From: Labilibaculum sp.
GTDB lineage: Bacteria; Bacteroidota; Bacteroidia; Bacteroidales; Marinifilaceae
Direction: 5' to 3'
Assembly: GCA_016342745.1 (NCBI GenBank)
Contig: JAEINT010000003.1
Coordinates: 248,001 to 312,000, forward strand
DNA length: 64,000 bases
In this document: positions 16,814-26,442 of the stretch, in pieces
Layout of the letters: each line of letters begins with the position of its first letter
Numbering within the stretch: position 1 is the first letter of the stretch
The notes under the pieces: model-generated
What the model was told of the DNA's origin: nothing
Seen by the model: only the letters and a program-made list of their open reading frames with translations
Databases searched by the model: none
Translations under genes and position numbers: made by a program

Positions 16814-19800
16814 ATGAAAAAAAACCATGAGTTCGGGCATTACGCTAATAATGCTTGGACAAAAACCGTAAGGGTTATGAAATTAACGACCATTTTAATC
16901 TTTCTCGCAATGTTTAGCGTTGCTGCAGAAGGATTCAGTCAAGGAGGAAGCATTTCATTAAAAATGGAAGATGCTAGTTTAAAGGAGGTATTTCAAGTGC
17001 TGAAAGCCAATTCGGATTATACTTTTGTGTATAGTGAGGACATGGTTTCCAAAATTAAAGTCGATCAAATTGATGTAGAAAATGCAAGTTTTGATAGAGT
17101 TCTTAATCTGAGCTTAGAAGGTACTGATTTGGAGTATTTTGTGGAAGGTGATGTAGTTGTAATCCGTAAAAAAGCTCCTGTTGTTGAACAACCTATTCAG
17201 CAAGAAAAGAAAAATCTTACAGGTCAGGTAACGGATGCTGATGGAATTGCTCTTCCTGGTGTTTCTGTTGTTATTAAAGGTACAAATACTGGTGTTGCTA
17301 CTGATATTGATGGAAACTATTCAATTGAAATTGAAGATAGTAATGTTGTCTTGATATTTTCTTTTGTGGGAATGTTGCCACAGGAAGTAACCTTTGAAGG
17401 TCAAGTTGTTCAGAATGTTACGCTTATGGCCGATACGGAACAAATGGCCGAGGTAGTGGTAACAGGTTACCAAACCATTTCGAAAGAAAGAGCTACTGGT
17501 TCTTTTACAGTTCTTGATTCAGAAAATGTGAGTAACAGTCCAAATGAAACAATTGGAGACAATTTGGAATCATTAGTTGCTGGTATTCAAACTACAGTTG
17601 ATGAAAATGGTAATACAAAAATTGCAATTCGTGGAGAATCTTCATTAACTCAGGAATCACCTAATCCATTAATTGTTGTTGATGGATTCGCAATTGATGG
17701 CGGTTTTGAAACAATCAACAGAAATGATATTGATAAAATCACTGTTTTGAAAGATGCGGCGGCTGCCTCTATTTGGGGAGCAAAAGCAGCTAATGGTGTA
17801 GTTGTTATTGTTACTAAAAAAGGAAATGCTAAAAAGGGTATTCAGGTTGATATAGAGGCTTATACTAAGTTTAGTGATGATGTGGATTTGGCTTATGTTA
17901 ATCCTATTGCAAGCTCGGAATCTCAATTAAAGTATGAGATGATGTTATGGCAGCAAGGATATGGTCAAGTATCAACAGGTATTACTAGCATTGGATTGAA
18001 TCAGACTTTTGGTCATGATCAATTCGAAGAACAGCAGAAGGCACATTTGGCGAATGGAGGTACAGGCTGGGCTAATTTTACTTTAGATACTCCAGCCTTA
18101 CAAAGTTTAATGAAAAAAGACTACAAAAAGCAGGTTAAAGATTTGATGCTTCGTAAGGCTTCATCGCAGAATTATAATGTTTCATTGAGAGGACAAGGTG
18201 AGAAAAACAGATACTCTCTTTCTGTGATGTATAACAAGAACAATAAGGTGATGAAAGAAGATCATGATGACAATGTCTTGATCAACTTCAGAAATATCAT
18301 GAAAGTGCGAGAGTGGTTGGATTTTGACATTGCCGTAATGACTCAAATCAAGAATCAGAAAAGTGGTGGTGTGGGCCTTGGAAGTATTAAAGAAATGTCA
18401 CCATATGAAACTTTATTAGATGAAGATGGTAATTATGCACACATTATTGCCAATGGTTATGATGGATCCCCAAGAACTTACAATACGAAAGTTCTGAATA
18501 AGTTGTTAACTCATGTTGATGGTTTTGCTTATGATAGTTTTATGAATAACCCGTTACAAAATATGAGATCTCAGAATTTTAAGACCAAAACTCTAAATCA
18601 TAGAATTAATGGAGGATTGAATGTTAAAATTGCCGACGGAATTCATGTTAAATCTAGTTTTCAATATGAAAGAGGAACGATAGATACCAAAAATATTTAT
18701 GGTGAAGATTCATGGTATACAAGAAAGTTAATTAATTCTTCTGCAGTTACCGATTATGGACAATTGACTTTAGGAAATCCTTATACAATTACTGAACATC
18801 AGGTTTCAACAGGACAAATTGCATATCTTAAGAATACTCAAACGAGCTCTCTTCTTTTTAGAAATCAATTTTCTTTCAATAAGACCTATGGGGATCACAG
18901 TTTCAACTACATTGCAGGTACTGAGATAAGTTGGAATAAGTTTGAAACAAAAGATGATTGGTTGTATGGCTACAATCCCAGAAATTACGGAAATGTTGTA
19001 CCAAATAAATACATTGGTTTAACGCAGGCATTTAGTCCTTCTTATAGTACAACCAATATACCTAGAGGTGGTGAAACAAGATTCTTAACTCAAAAGAATT
19101 TCTCATTGTATTCAAATATGGCCTATACCTTTAAGGACAAGTATACATTGAGCGGTAGTGTTAGAACTGATGCTTCAAATCTGGTTGTTGACGATCCTAA
19201 GTTTAGATATTCTCCGTTTTGGTCAGTTGGAGCGAGCTGGCAGCTAACTAAAGAAGATTTCTTAACTAGTTATGATTGGTTGGATCGATTAATATTTAGA
19301 GCAACCTATGGTGTAAATGGTAATTCTCCATCTCAATCGGCAAGAGTTCCTGTAATGAAGTTTAATCCAGGTAGTGCTCCATATACTGGTGCAGGTGTTG
19401 ATAATGCTTCTTTGGTAGAATTGGGTAATCCAACTCTTGGATGGGAAAAAGTGAAGCAGTTAAATCTTGCACTTGACTTTGCCATGTTTGGCAATAAAGT
19501 ATTTGGTAGCCTGGAAGTTTACAATAAGAAAAGTGAGGATTTACTAGCAAAAATTTCTTTGCCGTCAACCGATGGTACTCCTTCTCAGTTTTTTAATGGC
19601 GCAGCTATGGAAAATAAGGGAATTGAGCTTAATTTGAATGGTAACTTTAAAATTGGTGAAGTAAACTGGAGACCAATACTAAACTTTGCTTATAATAAGA
19701 ATAAGGTAACTCAGGTTAATGAGGTTGATATATTACTTAATGATATAGGATCGAAAAAGTTTGTTGAAGGTTATGCCCTGTATCCATTGTGGTACTATAA

Positions 19801-20425
19801 GTCTAATGGTTTAAATGAAAATGGTATTCCTACAGTAATAGGTAAAAATGGTACTGTTTATGACGCAAATACCAATATAAGTAGTACTGGAGTTTTTGCT
19901 CCAGATCTATTATGGAATGCTGGAAGTCGAATTGCACCAACCGTAGCTTCTTTAACGAATGAATTTTCATACAAAGGGTTTAGTTTGCTTACAACTATAA
20001 CGGGTAAATTCGGTCATAAAATGGAAACAGATGGTTTTAGATACGGATTTAGAGGCGATGGACAGAATCATCACGAGAATTTGGATGAAATGATTAATGG
20101 AAACCATGAAAAGGTAGGAGAGTTTGCTTTACCTGAAGTGGCAGTTCCAAATTATGTGTCCTACGGGCAAACTTCTTATTACCTGCAATCAAGAATTGAA
20201 GATGCTTCATTTATTCGATTTAAAGAGGTGATGTTGTCGTATAGAATGCCGAAATCTATTGTTTCAAAAATGGGATGTTCAGGATTAAAGTTATACGCTC
20301 ATGTAAGCAATGTTGGTTTGTTATGGACTGCTAATGATAAAGATATAGATCCAGATTATCCAAAAAATGGATATTTCTTTAAGCCGGAAAGAACTTATAC
20401 GTTAGGATTAAATCTTAAATTTTAA
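16814..20425 (+). CDS. SusC/RagA-type TonB-dependent receptor with STN domain, locus 2
   Basis: 1,203 residues. Signal sequence ~1-42 (ending EGFSQ); STN domain ~45-120 (MEDASLKEVFQVLKANSDYTF); carboxypeptidase-D-like domain (GQVTDADGIALPGVSVVIKG); TonB-box-like EVVVTGYQTISKERATGSF; plug with VLKDAAAASIWGAKAANGVVVI; beta-barrel ending in RTYTLGLNLKF. It is paralogous to the receptors at 4985 and 29319, and all share SFVGMLPQE in the CPD domain. It imports an unknown ligand with the SusD encoded 12 bp downstream, powered by TonB/ExbBD (not in this window), and signals through FecR 2. Confidence 0.93.
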   Translation: MKKNHEFGHYANNAWTKTVRVMKLTTILIFLAMFSVAAEGFSQGGSISLKMEDASLKEVFQVLKANSDYTFVYSEDMVSKIKVDQIDVENASFDRVLNLSLEGTDLEYFVEGDVVVIRKKAPVVEQPIQQEKKNLTGQVTDADGIALPGVSVVIKGTNTGVATDIDGNYSIEIEDSNVVLIFSFVGMLPQEVTFEGQVVQNVTLMADTEQMAEVVVTGYQTISKERATGSFTVLDSENVSNSPNETIGDNLESLVAGIQTTVDENGNTKIAIRGESSLTQESPNPLIVVDGFAIDGGFETINRNDIDKITVLKDAAAASIWGAKAANGVVVIVTKKGNAKKGIQVDIEAYTKFSDDVDLAYVNPIASSESQLKYEMMLWQQGYGQVSTGITSIGLNQTFGHDQFEEQQKAHLANGGTGWANFTLDTPALQSLMKKDYKKQVKDLMLRKASSQNYNVSLRGQGEKNRYSLSVMYNKNNKVMKEDHDDNVLINFRNIMKVREWLDFDIAVMTQIKNQKSGGVGLGSIKEMSPYETLLDEDGNYAHIIANGYDGSPRTYNTKVLNKLLTHVDGFAYDSFMNNPLQNMRSQNFKTKTLNHRINGGLNVKIADGIHVKSSFQYERGTIDTKNIYGEDSWYTRKLINSSAVTDYGQLTLGNPYTITEHQVSTGQIAYLKNTQTSSLLFRNQFSFNKTYGDHSFNYIAGTEISWNKFETKDDWLYGYNPRNYGNVVPNKYIGLTQAFSPSYSTTNIPRGGETRFLTQKNFSLYSNMAYTFKDKYTLSGSVRTDASNLVVDDPKFRYSPFWSVGASWQLTKEDFLTSYDWLDRLIFRATYGVNGNSPSQSARVPVMKFNPGSAPYTGAGVDNASLVELGNPTLGWEKVKQLNLALDFAMFGNKVFGSLEVYNKKSEDLLAKISLPSTDGTPSQFFNGAAMENKGIELNLNGNFKIGEVNWRPILNFAYNKNKVTQVNEVDILLNDIGSKKFVEGYALYPLWYYKSNGLNENGIPTVIGKNGTVYDANTNISSTGVFAPDLLWNAGSRIAPTVASLTNEFSYKGFSLLTTITGKFGHKMETDGFRYGFRGDGQNHHENLDEMINGNHEKVGEFALPEVAVPNYVSYGQTSYYLQSRIEDASFIRFKEVMLSYRMPKSIVSKMGCSGLKLYAHVSNVGLLWTANDKDIDPDYPKNGYFFKPERTYTLGLNLKF

Positions 20426-20437
20426 ATAAGGAGAACG

Positions 20438-21874
20438 ATGAAAAATTTAATATATATATTAATTACAGTATTTCTTTTTACATCCTGTGATGATTACCTG
20501 GATGAAAAACCAGATAAAAATCAGCAGGAAGTGGAATTTGTTTCTGACATTAACTTGTTGTTGAATAGAACCTCAGGAGGTTTTATTAAAGATGTTAATT
20601 TTTCCAATATCTGTGGCGATCAGGAGTATCACCTGGAGGTATACAATGTGTTCGGGCCATGGCTAAGTTTTCCTGATATACAGGAAAGTGTTTGGAAAGA
20701 TGATATATCAAGCGTTAGCAATTCTTCTTGGAGTGCAGCTTATGAAGCAATATGGTTTGCAAACTTTGTAATCAACTCAATTGATGGTTTAGAAGGAGAT
20801 GCTGATGAAAAGGCAAATTTAAAAGCTGAGGTACACTTGATAAAGGCCTATAAGCAATTCAATTTGGCATTGAAACACAGTTTGTATCCTTCTAATGAGA
20901 ATGGGGACGAATTAGGTATACCTCTAAAGAATGAAACGGAGTTTGGTCAATTAACAGTGAGAGCTTCATTACAAGAAACATTTGAACAAATTGAAGCTGA
21001 TCTTATTGAAGGCTTGAAAATCGATAAACCAAGAACGGATTCTTGGAGGGAAAGTAATGCATCGGCAGCAGCCCTTGCAGCGAGATATTACCTGTATGTT
21101 CATGATTTTGTTAATGCTAAGAAGTACGCAGAAGAAGCGATTACTCTTCATTCAACAATGATAAATTTAGAAAATGACATTACTTTATCACCTTCATATG
21201 GTGGTTCTTTAGTTGCTCATACATCAAGAATTGCTTCATATAGTCCTGAATTTTATACGAGCTGGGAAAGTCAGTACAAAATGTATTATGACGATGCTAC
21301 AGGCCTTTTTAAGTTACCTAGTAATGACTTATTGGATGTCTATGAACCTGAAGATTTAAGACTACAGTATTTCTTCTCGGATGCTTATTTCAAAACATTC
21401 TTTGGCTTAACCGAGAATAATTTGACATACGCCAAAAATGGTACACTGATAACAGGAACCGATGTTGCCGAAATGTATTTAATTCTTGCTGAATGTGCAG
21501 CAAGAGATAATGATTTCAATAGCTGCATGCAAAATGTAGAACAGGTCAGAGTAAATAGATTCGCGGCTGCCGACTATTCGGCATTACCTGTCGCAGGTTC
21601 TGTAAAAGAAGCTGTTGAGTTGATTGCCAATGAAAGATGGAGAGAATTTCCGTTTACATCGCTTAGATGGTACGATGTAAAACGCTTAAATGCAGAAGGT
21701 TTAATCGACCCAATAATTTTATCGAAAGATTACTTTGAAGTGGGTGAGTCTGCTATTGATTTTACTACTTCGAAAGTATATTCACTTGAACCAGGTACAA
21801 GAAAATATGCTCGTCCAATTCCTATGGAAGTGATTACCTTAACTGGTGGATCAGTTGAACAAAATACTTACTAA
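20438..21874 (+). CDS. SusD/RagB-type outer-membrane lipoprotein, locus 2
   Basis: 478 residues with lipobox LFTSC at about residue 17, followed by DDYLDEKPDKNQQ, typical of SusD N-termini. Core landmarks are KAEVHLIKAYKQFNLALKHS, WRESNASAAALAARYYL, ILAECAARDNDF and the C-terminal NERWREFPFTSLRWYDVKRLN with tail VEQNTY. It starts 12 bp after susC 2 and is certainly in the same operon. A UUCG-capped terminator lies between it and the next thioredoxin gene. Confidence 0.93.
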   Translation: MKNLIYILITVFLFTSCDDYLDEKPDKNQQEVEFVSDINLLLNRTSGGFIKDVNFSNICGDQEYHLEVYNVFGPWLSFPDIQESVWKDDISSVSNSSWSAAYEAIWFANFVINSIDGLEGDADEKANLKAEVHLIKAYKQFNLALKHSLYPSNENGDELGIPLKNETEFGQLTVRASLQETFEQIEADLIEGLKIDKPRTDSWRESNASAAALAARYYLYVHDFVNAKKYAEEAITLHSTMINLENDITLSPSYGGSLVAHTSRIASYSPEFYTSWESQYKMYYDDATGLFKLPSNDLLDVYEPEDLRLQYFFSDAYFKTFFGLTENNLTYAKNGTLITGTDVAEMYLILAECAARDNDFNSCMQNVEQVRVNRFAAADYSALPVAGSVKEAVELIANERWREFPFTSLRWYDVKRLNAEGLIDPIILSKDYFEVGESAIDFTTSKVYSLEPGTRKYARPIPMEVITLTGGSVEQNTY

Positions 21875-21905
21875 ACAAGTTTAATAAATAGTTTTATAAT
21901 GAATT

Positions 21906-21928
21906 AAAGCCTCTTCGGAGGCTTTTTT
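21906..21928 (+). terminator. UUCG-capped terminator between susD 2 and thioredoxin paralog 2
   Basis: AGCCTC (21908-21913), loop TTCG, GAGGCT (21918-21923), then six T. The next ATG follows 12 bases later with no room for a separate promoter after the hairpin. It may therefore act as a partial terminator that lowers expression of the downstream gene. Confidence 0.8.
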
Positions 21929-21940
21929 AAAATCAATAAA

Positions 21941-23143
21941 ATGAAAAAAATATTTGGAGTGTTAGTGGCATTACTTATTTGTGGGAATGTTTTTTCACAA
22001 GGAATTGAATTTGAATACATCGGTTTTCAACAAGCTTTAGATAAGGCAAAAGCAGAAAACAAAATGGTGTTCATGGATTGTTACACTACTTGGTGCGGAC
22101 CTTGTAAGGCTCTGGCAAAAAATGTTTTCCCACAAAAAGAAGTTGGAGAGTACTATAATGCCAACTTTATCAACCTGAAAATGGATATGGAAAAAGGAGA
22201 AGGACCAGAGTTATTGAAAAAATATGATGTAAAGGGGTTTCCTACTCTATTATTTATTGATGCGGACGGTAATGTATTGTACAAAAGAGTAGGGGGAGGC
22301 TCTGCGAAAGATCTTATTACGGATGCGAAAAAGGCTACAGATCCGACAGAACGTATTGACTACGTGAAGAAAAAATATGAAGAAGGCGATCGCAGCGAGG
22401 AAATTGTAATGAAATACATCGGTTTGTTGGCTAAAAACAAATTAAAAGAAGAATTGAAGAAAGTAGGAATTGAGCTTCTTGCTGGATTTTCAAATGAAGA
22501 CCTATTGGATCCTGCTAAGTTTGAAACTTACAGAGTAGTCGGAGATGTAGTTGATAGTGAAAGGTTTAAGTTTGTTTTGGATAACAAGAATAAGTTTATT
22601 GCTATATCAAACGAAGAAGCTGTGAATGACTTTATAATGAACATATACGTTGAAAATATAAGATCTGCAGTAGGTGGTACTGATATTGAAAAGCTGAATA
22701 CTGCTGTTGAACTGTTTGAAACTAAATATCCAGATCCTCAAAATTATTTTTTCAATAGTCAATCTTATGATAAGTTTTATTTAGAGAATAAGAATTTTGA
22801 AGCATGGTTTGAGTCTAAAGAAAAAGCTGCTGAAGGGCTTGTGTCAGGGGAAAAACAGTATCAGAATGTATTAATTATGGCAGGATATAGAGTAGCACAA
22901 GATCCTATTTTTGACAATGTTGAGGGAGCTTATACTAAAGCAGAAAATTGGTTTAGACAAGTAGTTAAGTTCAACGAAAACTATGTTCATTCATATTCGG
23001 GTCTAGCTTACTTGTATCAAAAAATGAATCAGAAAGAAGAAGCTTTAAAGAATGTTCTCCTTTCTATTAAAAAATCCAAGGAGCAAGGGCATGCAGTAGA
23101 TCAGCGAATTTTAGATTTACAGAAATCTATTGAAGAGATGTAA
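21941..23143 (+). CDS. Secreted thioredoxin-fold protein with helical C-terminal region (paralog 2)
   Basis: 400 residues, same architecture as the proteins at 1534 and 35676. Signal peptide ends near VFSQG; the thioredoxin domain at ~25-140 has TTWCGPCKALAKNVFPQKEVG and the cis-proline segment GFPTLLFIDADG. A long helical C-terminal region follows, with a TPR-like pair near the end (YSGLAYLYQKMNQKEEAL). Unlike its paralogs it sits directly behind a susD gene and lacks the GGTTAA-repeat motif, so it is probably expressed by read-through from locus 2. Proposed role: periplasmic thiol exchange on cargo or partners of the SusCD system (inference). Confidence 0.86.
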   Translation: MKKIFGVLVALLICGNVFSQGIEFEYIGFQQALDKAKAENKMVFMDCYTTWCGPCKALAKNVFPQKEVGEYYNANFINLKMDMEKGEGPELLKKYDVKGFPTLLFIDADGNVLYKRVGGGSAKDLITDAKKATDPTERIDYVKKKYEEGDRSEEIVMKYIGLLAKNKLKEELKKVGIELLAGFSNEDLLDPAKFETYRVVGDVVDSERFKFVLDNKNKFIAISNEEAVNDFIMNIYVENIRSAVGGTDIEKLNTAVELFETKYPDPQNYFFNSQSYDKFYLENKNFEAWFESKEKAAEGLVSGEKQYQNVLIMAGYRVAQDPIFDNVEGAYTKAENWFRQVVKFNENYVHSYSGLAYLYQKMNQKEEALKNVLLSIKKSKEQGHAVDQRILDLQKSIEEM

Positions 23144-23265
23144 AGCTTAATTTTAGAGAGAGACATGTTTATGCAGAAGCTAAATAATTAATTAGTTGAT
23201 TTTAGGTCAAGAATAATTTATGAAAAACCAATATGTTGGCTTCACCTTTGAATGTTCTTTAAAGA

Positions 23266-23409
23266 ATGATTAGGAATAATTATCCATTTTATTTACTTCG
23301 GAAGGAGAATTGCATAGAAAAAAGACTTAAAAGATGGACAGTCATGAATATTGATGAATTTGAAGATAAATTACAATTTCATAAACATTGTTTTGAGGCA
23401 AATGAGTAA
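23266..23409 (+). CDS. Possible small protein of 47 residues, unknown
   Basis: The 325 bp gap between 23144 and 23468 holds one notable frame: ATG at 23266, TAA at 23407, encoding a basic peptide beginning MIRNNYPFYLLRKENCIEKR and containing VMNIDEFEDKLQF. There is no signal peptide, terminator or recognised domain. It may be a real small gene, the leftover end of a larger one, or chance in AT-rich DNA. Confidence 0.2.
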   Translation: MIRNNYPFYLLRKENCIEKRLKRWTVMNIDEFEDKLQFHKHCFEANE

Positions 23410-23468
23410 TTCGAGATGTTAAAACAACAAATCGATAAATTATAAAATCTATAAAAAATTTAAATTCA

Positions 23469-24800
23469 ATGAAAAATATAATACTGATACTAGCATTTTG
23501 TTTAAGCTTAATTTCATGTGAAACAAAGCCTAAAACCGTTCACATTAAAGGGGAGTTGAAAGATTTTGCATCCGAGTTCATAATGAATAAATATTCTCCT
23601 TTGGGGATGTTGTTAAAGGAGGGTGAAAAAATTACGTTAGATGATCAAAATCGTTTTGAGATTACCTTTGAATTGGAAGAAGCGGCATATTATCGTTTAG
23701 GTAGAAATCTTCTTTATCTTACTCCTGGAGATAATTTGGAATTGACTTGCGATATGAATAAGCCAGAAGTAGGAAGTTTTATTGGTGATGCAGTTGAGGA
23801 GTGTAATTATTTAAAATCAAAACCTTTTCCTAAAGGGGGGTCGTACCTTACTCAAGGTGGGAATATGTTGAAAGATAATCCTACAAAAGAAATGGTGCGT
23901 GAGCGAATTGCCGTAAAGGTAAAAACCAGACAAGCCGAATTGGATGCCTTGCAAAATGTGAGCAAGAAATTCAGAAAAATGGAAAGTGCCCGAATTTTGT
24001 TTGATGCTGCTAATTCATTGACTTCGTATGGTTTTTATGCAGCCTACATGTCTAAAGTACCTCAAGATAAAATGAAACAATTCGCAGAGGAGGCTACAGC
24101 ATTTTTCAAGAATGATATTGATCGTTATTGTGCAAATGGTAATGATGTAGATTACTTGAATGTAGATACTTATCTTTCGGTTGTGGATAGATGTATTCAG
24201 CTTGTTGGAGAAGAGAATTTTGATCAGAAAATTACTGATTTTGGGAAAGCATATTCTTTGATCATGAATCTTGGATATAGCGGGCCTGTTGCATCTATTT
24301 TAACAGAAAAGCAGAAAGTGGTTAAAGAATTAAAAACACCATCTTATATTGATGCAATAACTAAGGCTTTTAAAAAATATGATATCATCATGCCAGGCAA
24401 ATTAGCAGCTGATCTAAATATGAAGAACAGAGCTGGAGAATCGGTTAAGTTGTCTGATTACAGAGATCAAATCGTTGTAATTGATGTATGGGCAACCTGG
24501 TGTGGACCATGTAAAGCTGAATCGCCATATTATGAGAAAATAGCTGAAAAGTACAAAGGAGATAAGATCAAATTTATTTCAATAAGTATTGATACCAATA
24601 TAAAAGCTTGGGAAAAATATTTAGCTAAACATGAAAAGACTTCGGAACAATTAATTTGTAACAGAACTGAGTTCGAGAAGTATGTTTTGCAAGGAGTACC
24701 AAGATTTATGGTAATCGATAAAGAAGGAAAAATTATTGATGTATTTGCACCAGCACCATCCAATCCGGAATTTGAAAAACTTATTGTAGGCACACTTTAA
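23469..24800 (+). CDS. TlpA-like thioredoxin lipoprotein, tandem copy A
   Basis: 443 residues with lipobox LISC at about residue 17. The N-terminal domain (~22-110) is of the DUF4369 type (TVHIKGELKDFASEF, YYRLGRNLLYLTPGDNLEL). A helical middle follows, and the C-terminal TlpA/thioredoxin domain (~305-443) has IDVWATWCGPCKAESPYYEK and the cis-proline segment GVPRFMVIDKEGK. It is expected to act as a membrane-anchored periplasmic disulfide reductase. A tandem copy carrying an amber codon follows 23 bp later; the 3' ends of the two copies share a 77 bp identical run. Confidence 0.9.
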   Translation: MKNIILILAFCLSLISCETKPKTVHIKGELKDFASEFIMNKYSPLGMLLKEGEKITLDDQNRFEITFELEEAAYYRLGRNLLYLTPGDNLELTCDMNKPEVGSFIGDAVEECNYLKSKPFPKGGSYLTQGGNMLKDNPTKEMVRERIAVKVKTRQAELDALQNVSKKFRKMESARILFDAANSLTSYGFYAAYMSKVPQDKMKQFAEEATAFFKNDIDRYCANGNDVDYLNVDTYLSVVDRCIQLVGEENFDQKITDFGKAYSLIMNLGYSGPVASILTEKQKVVKELKTPSYIDAITKAFKKYDIIMPGKLAADLNMKNRAGESVKLSDYRDQIVVIDVWATWCGPCKAESPYYEKIAEKYKGDKIKFISISIDTNIKAWEKYLAKHEKTSEQLICNRTEFEKYVLQGVPRFMVIDKEGKIIDVFAPAPSNPEFEKLIVGTL

Positions 24801-24823
24801 TTACAGACATATAATTTAATACA

Positions 24824-26158
24824 ATGAAAAATTTATTAATAGTTCTAGCAATCTGTTTGACTTTTGTTTCCTGCGAGACAAAACCAAAAACAGTTCATAT
24901 TAAAGGAGAGTTAAAGAATTTTGCTTCTGAATTTTTGATGGCAAAGGGAACTCCAGAAGCTCTGTTATTGAAAGAGGGAGTTAAGATTACGCTTGATGCA
25001 GAAAATTAGTTTGATATCACATTTGAATTGGATGCTCCGGCCTACTATCAATTGGGAAGAAACACGTTATACTTAACTCCAGGTGATAGTCTGGAATTGG
25101 TTTGCCATAATAATGATTTCATCTCATCAAGCTTTAAAGGAGATGCAGTTGAAGCTTGTGAATATTTAAAATCAAAACCCTTTCCAAAAGCAGGATCTTA
25201 TCTTGAAGCAGGTAAAATTTTACAAGACAAGCCTACAAAAGAGGTGGTTCGTGAAAGAATTGAATTAAATGTGAAGGAAAGACAAGCTGAATTAGCTGTT
25301 TTAACAACTGTGAGCGAAAAATTCAGAAAGATGGAGAATGGCCGTATATTGTTTGATGCAGCTAACTCACTTAAGATGTATGGTATTTACGGAGCTTTTG
25401 CGACTAAACTTCCTCGAGAAGAAATGCCGAAATTCATGGATGAATCAAATGAGTTTTTCAAAGAGGATATCAATAGATATTGTGCAAATGCTGGCGATGC
25501 TGATTACTTAAATGTTGGTGCCTATCTTTCTGTTGTAGACAGATGTGTTGAGCTTCTGGGAGAGGAAAATGTTGATCAGGAGGTTATTGATTTTGGGAAA
25601 GCTTATGGCCTAATCATGAATTTAGGATTTAAAGGGCCTCTGGCATCAATCTTGACTGAAAAGCAAAAAGTTCTGGCAGATATAAAAACGCCATCCTATA
25701 TTGATGCAATAACTAAGAGCTTTAAAAAGTACGATATTATTATGCCAGGAGAAATGGCAGATGATTTGAACATGAAGAACCGAGAAGGTGTTGCAGTAAA
25801 TCTATCTGACTTTAAAGGCAAAATTGTTGTGATTGATGTTTGGGCAACATGGTGTGGTCCTTGTAAAGCAGAATCTCCATTTTTCGAAAAGTTGGCTGAA
25901 AAGTACAAAGACAATTCAAATCTCAAGTTTGTTTCAATAAGTATTGATACGAACCTAAAAGCTTGGGAGAAATATTTAGCTAAACATGAAAAGATCTCCG
26001 AACAATTAATTTGTAACAGAACCGAGTTTGAGAAGTATGTTTTGCAAGGAGTACCAAGATTTATGGTAATCGATAAAGAAGGAAAAATTATTGATGTATT
26101 TGCACCTGCACCGTCTAAGCCTGATTTCGAAAAAATTATTGTGAAAGCCTTGAGTTAA
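24824..26158 (+). pseudogene. TlpA-like thioredoxin lipoprotein, tandem copy B, interrupted by an amber codon
   Basis: Full-length counterpart of copy A (about 444 codons) with lipobox FVSC, the DUF4369-type N-terminus and an intact DVWATWCGPCKAESPFFEK active site, but with a TAG at 25007-25009. The paralog has CGT (Arg) there, in the context NRFEIT. Apart from this codon the frame is open and well conserved, so the lesion looks recent. The downstream piece from 25028 has no signal peptide and would not be exported. Alternatives are a sequencing error or nonsense suppression; nothing in the sequence indicates selenocysteine or pyrrolysine insertion. Confidence 0.8.
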
Positions 26159-26201
26159 TAAATGCACTTACTATAGTGTTGTAAATATTTGTAAAAGTAG
26201 G

Positions 26202-26232
26202 GGAGTTGCACTTGATGCAACTCCTTTTTTTT
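26202..26232 (+). terminator. Intrinsic terminator of the locus-2 thiol genes
   Basis: GGAGTTGCA (26202-26210) and TGCAACTCC (26216-26224) pair around CTTGA, followed by eight T. Confidence 0.9.
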
Positions 26233-26351
26233 GTAGAGTTAATTTTTAGATTGAGTTTGTATTCAGTTAAATCGTTAGTTGAATTTTGTGAATTTTTCGG
26301 AATTAGGTGAAATCCCCAATTATTGGCCGCCACAACTTGCCAATGGGATAC

Positions 26352-26391
26352 AAAAAAGTCCCGAGGGAATGGTTATACATGCCTCGGGACT
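26352..26391 (-). terminator. Intrinsic terminator of the reverse-strand gene at 26443
   Basis: AGTCCCGAGG (26357-26366) pairs with CCTCGGGACT (26382-26391). On the minus strand it is followed by six T (complement of 26352-26357). Confidence 0.8.
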
Positions 26392-26442
26392 AATAAAAAC
26401 AAGTGTTTAGCTACATTATAAGTAGACTAACTTTGGTGTGAC

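Noticed and set aside
25007-25009. Amber codon read as pyrrolysine or another recoded residue
   Set aside because: The paralog has arginine here, there is no sign of recoding machinery, and the position is not in an active site; a simple nonsense change is enough.
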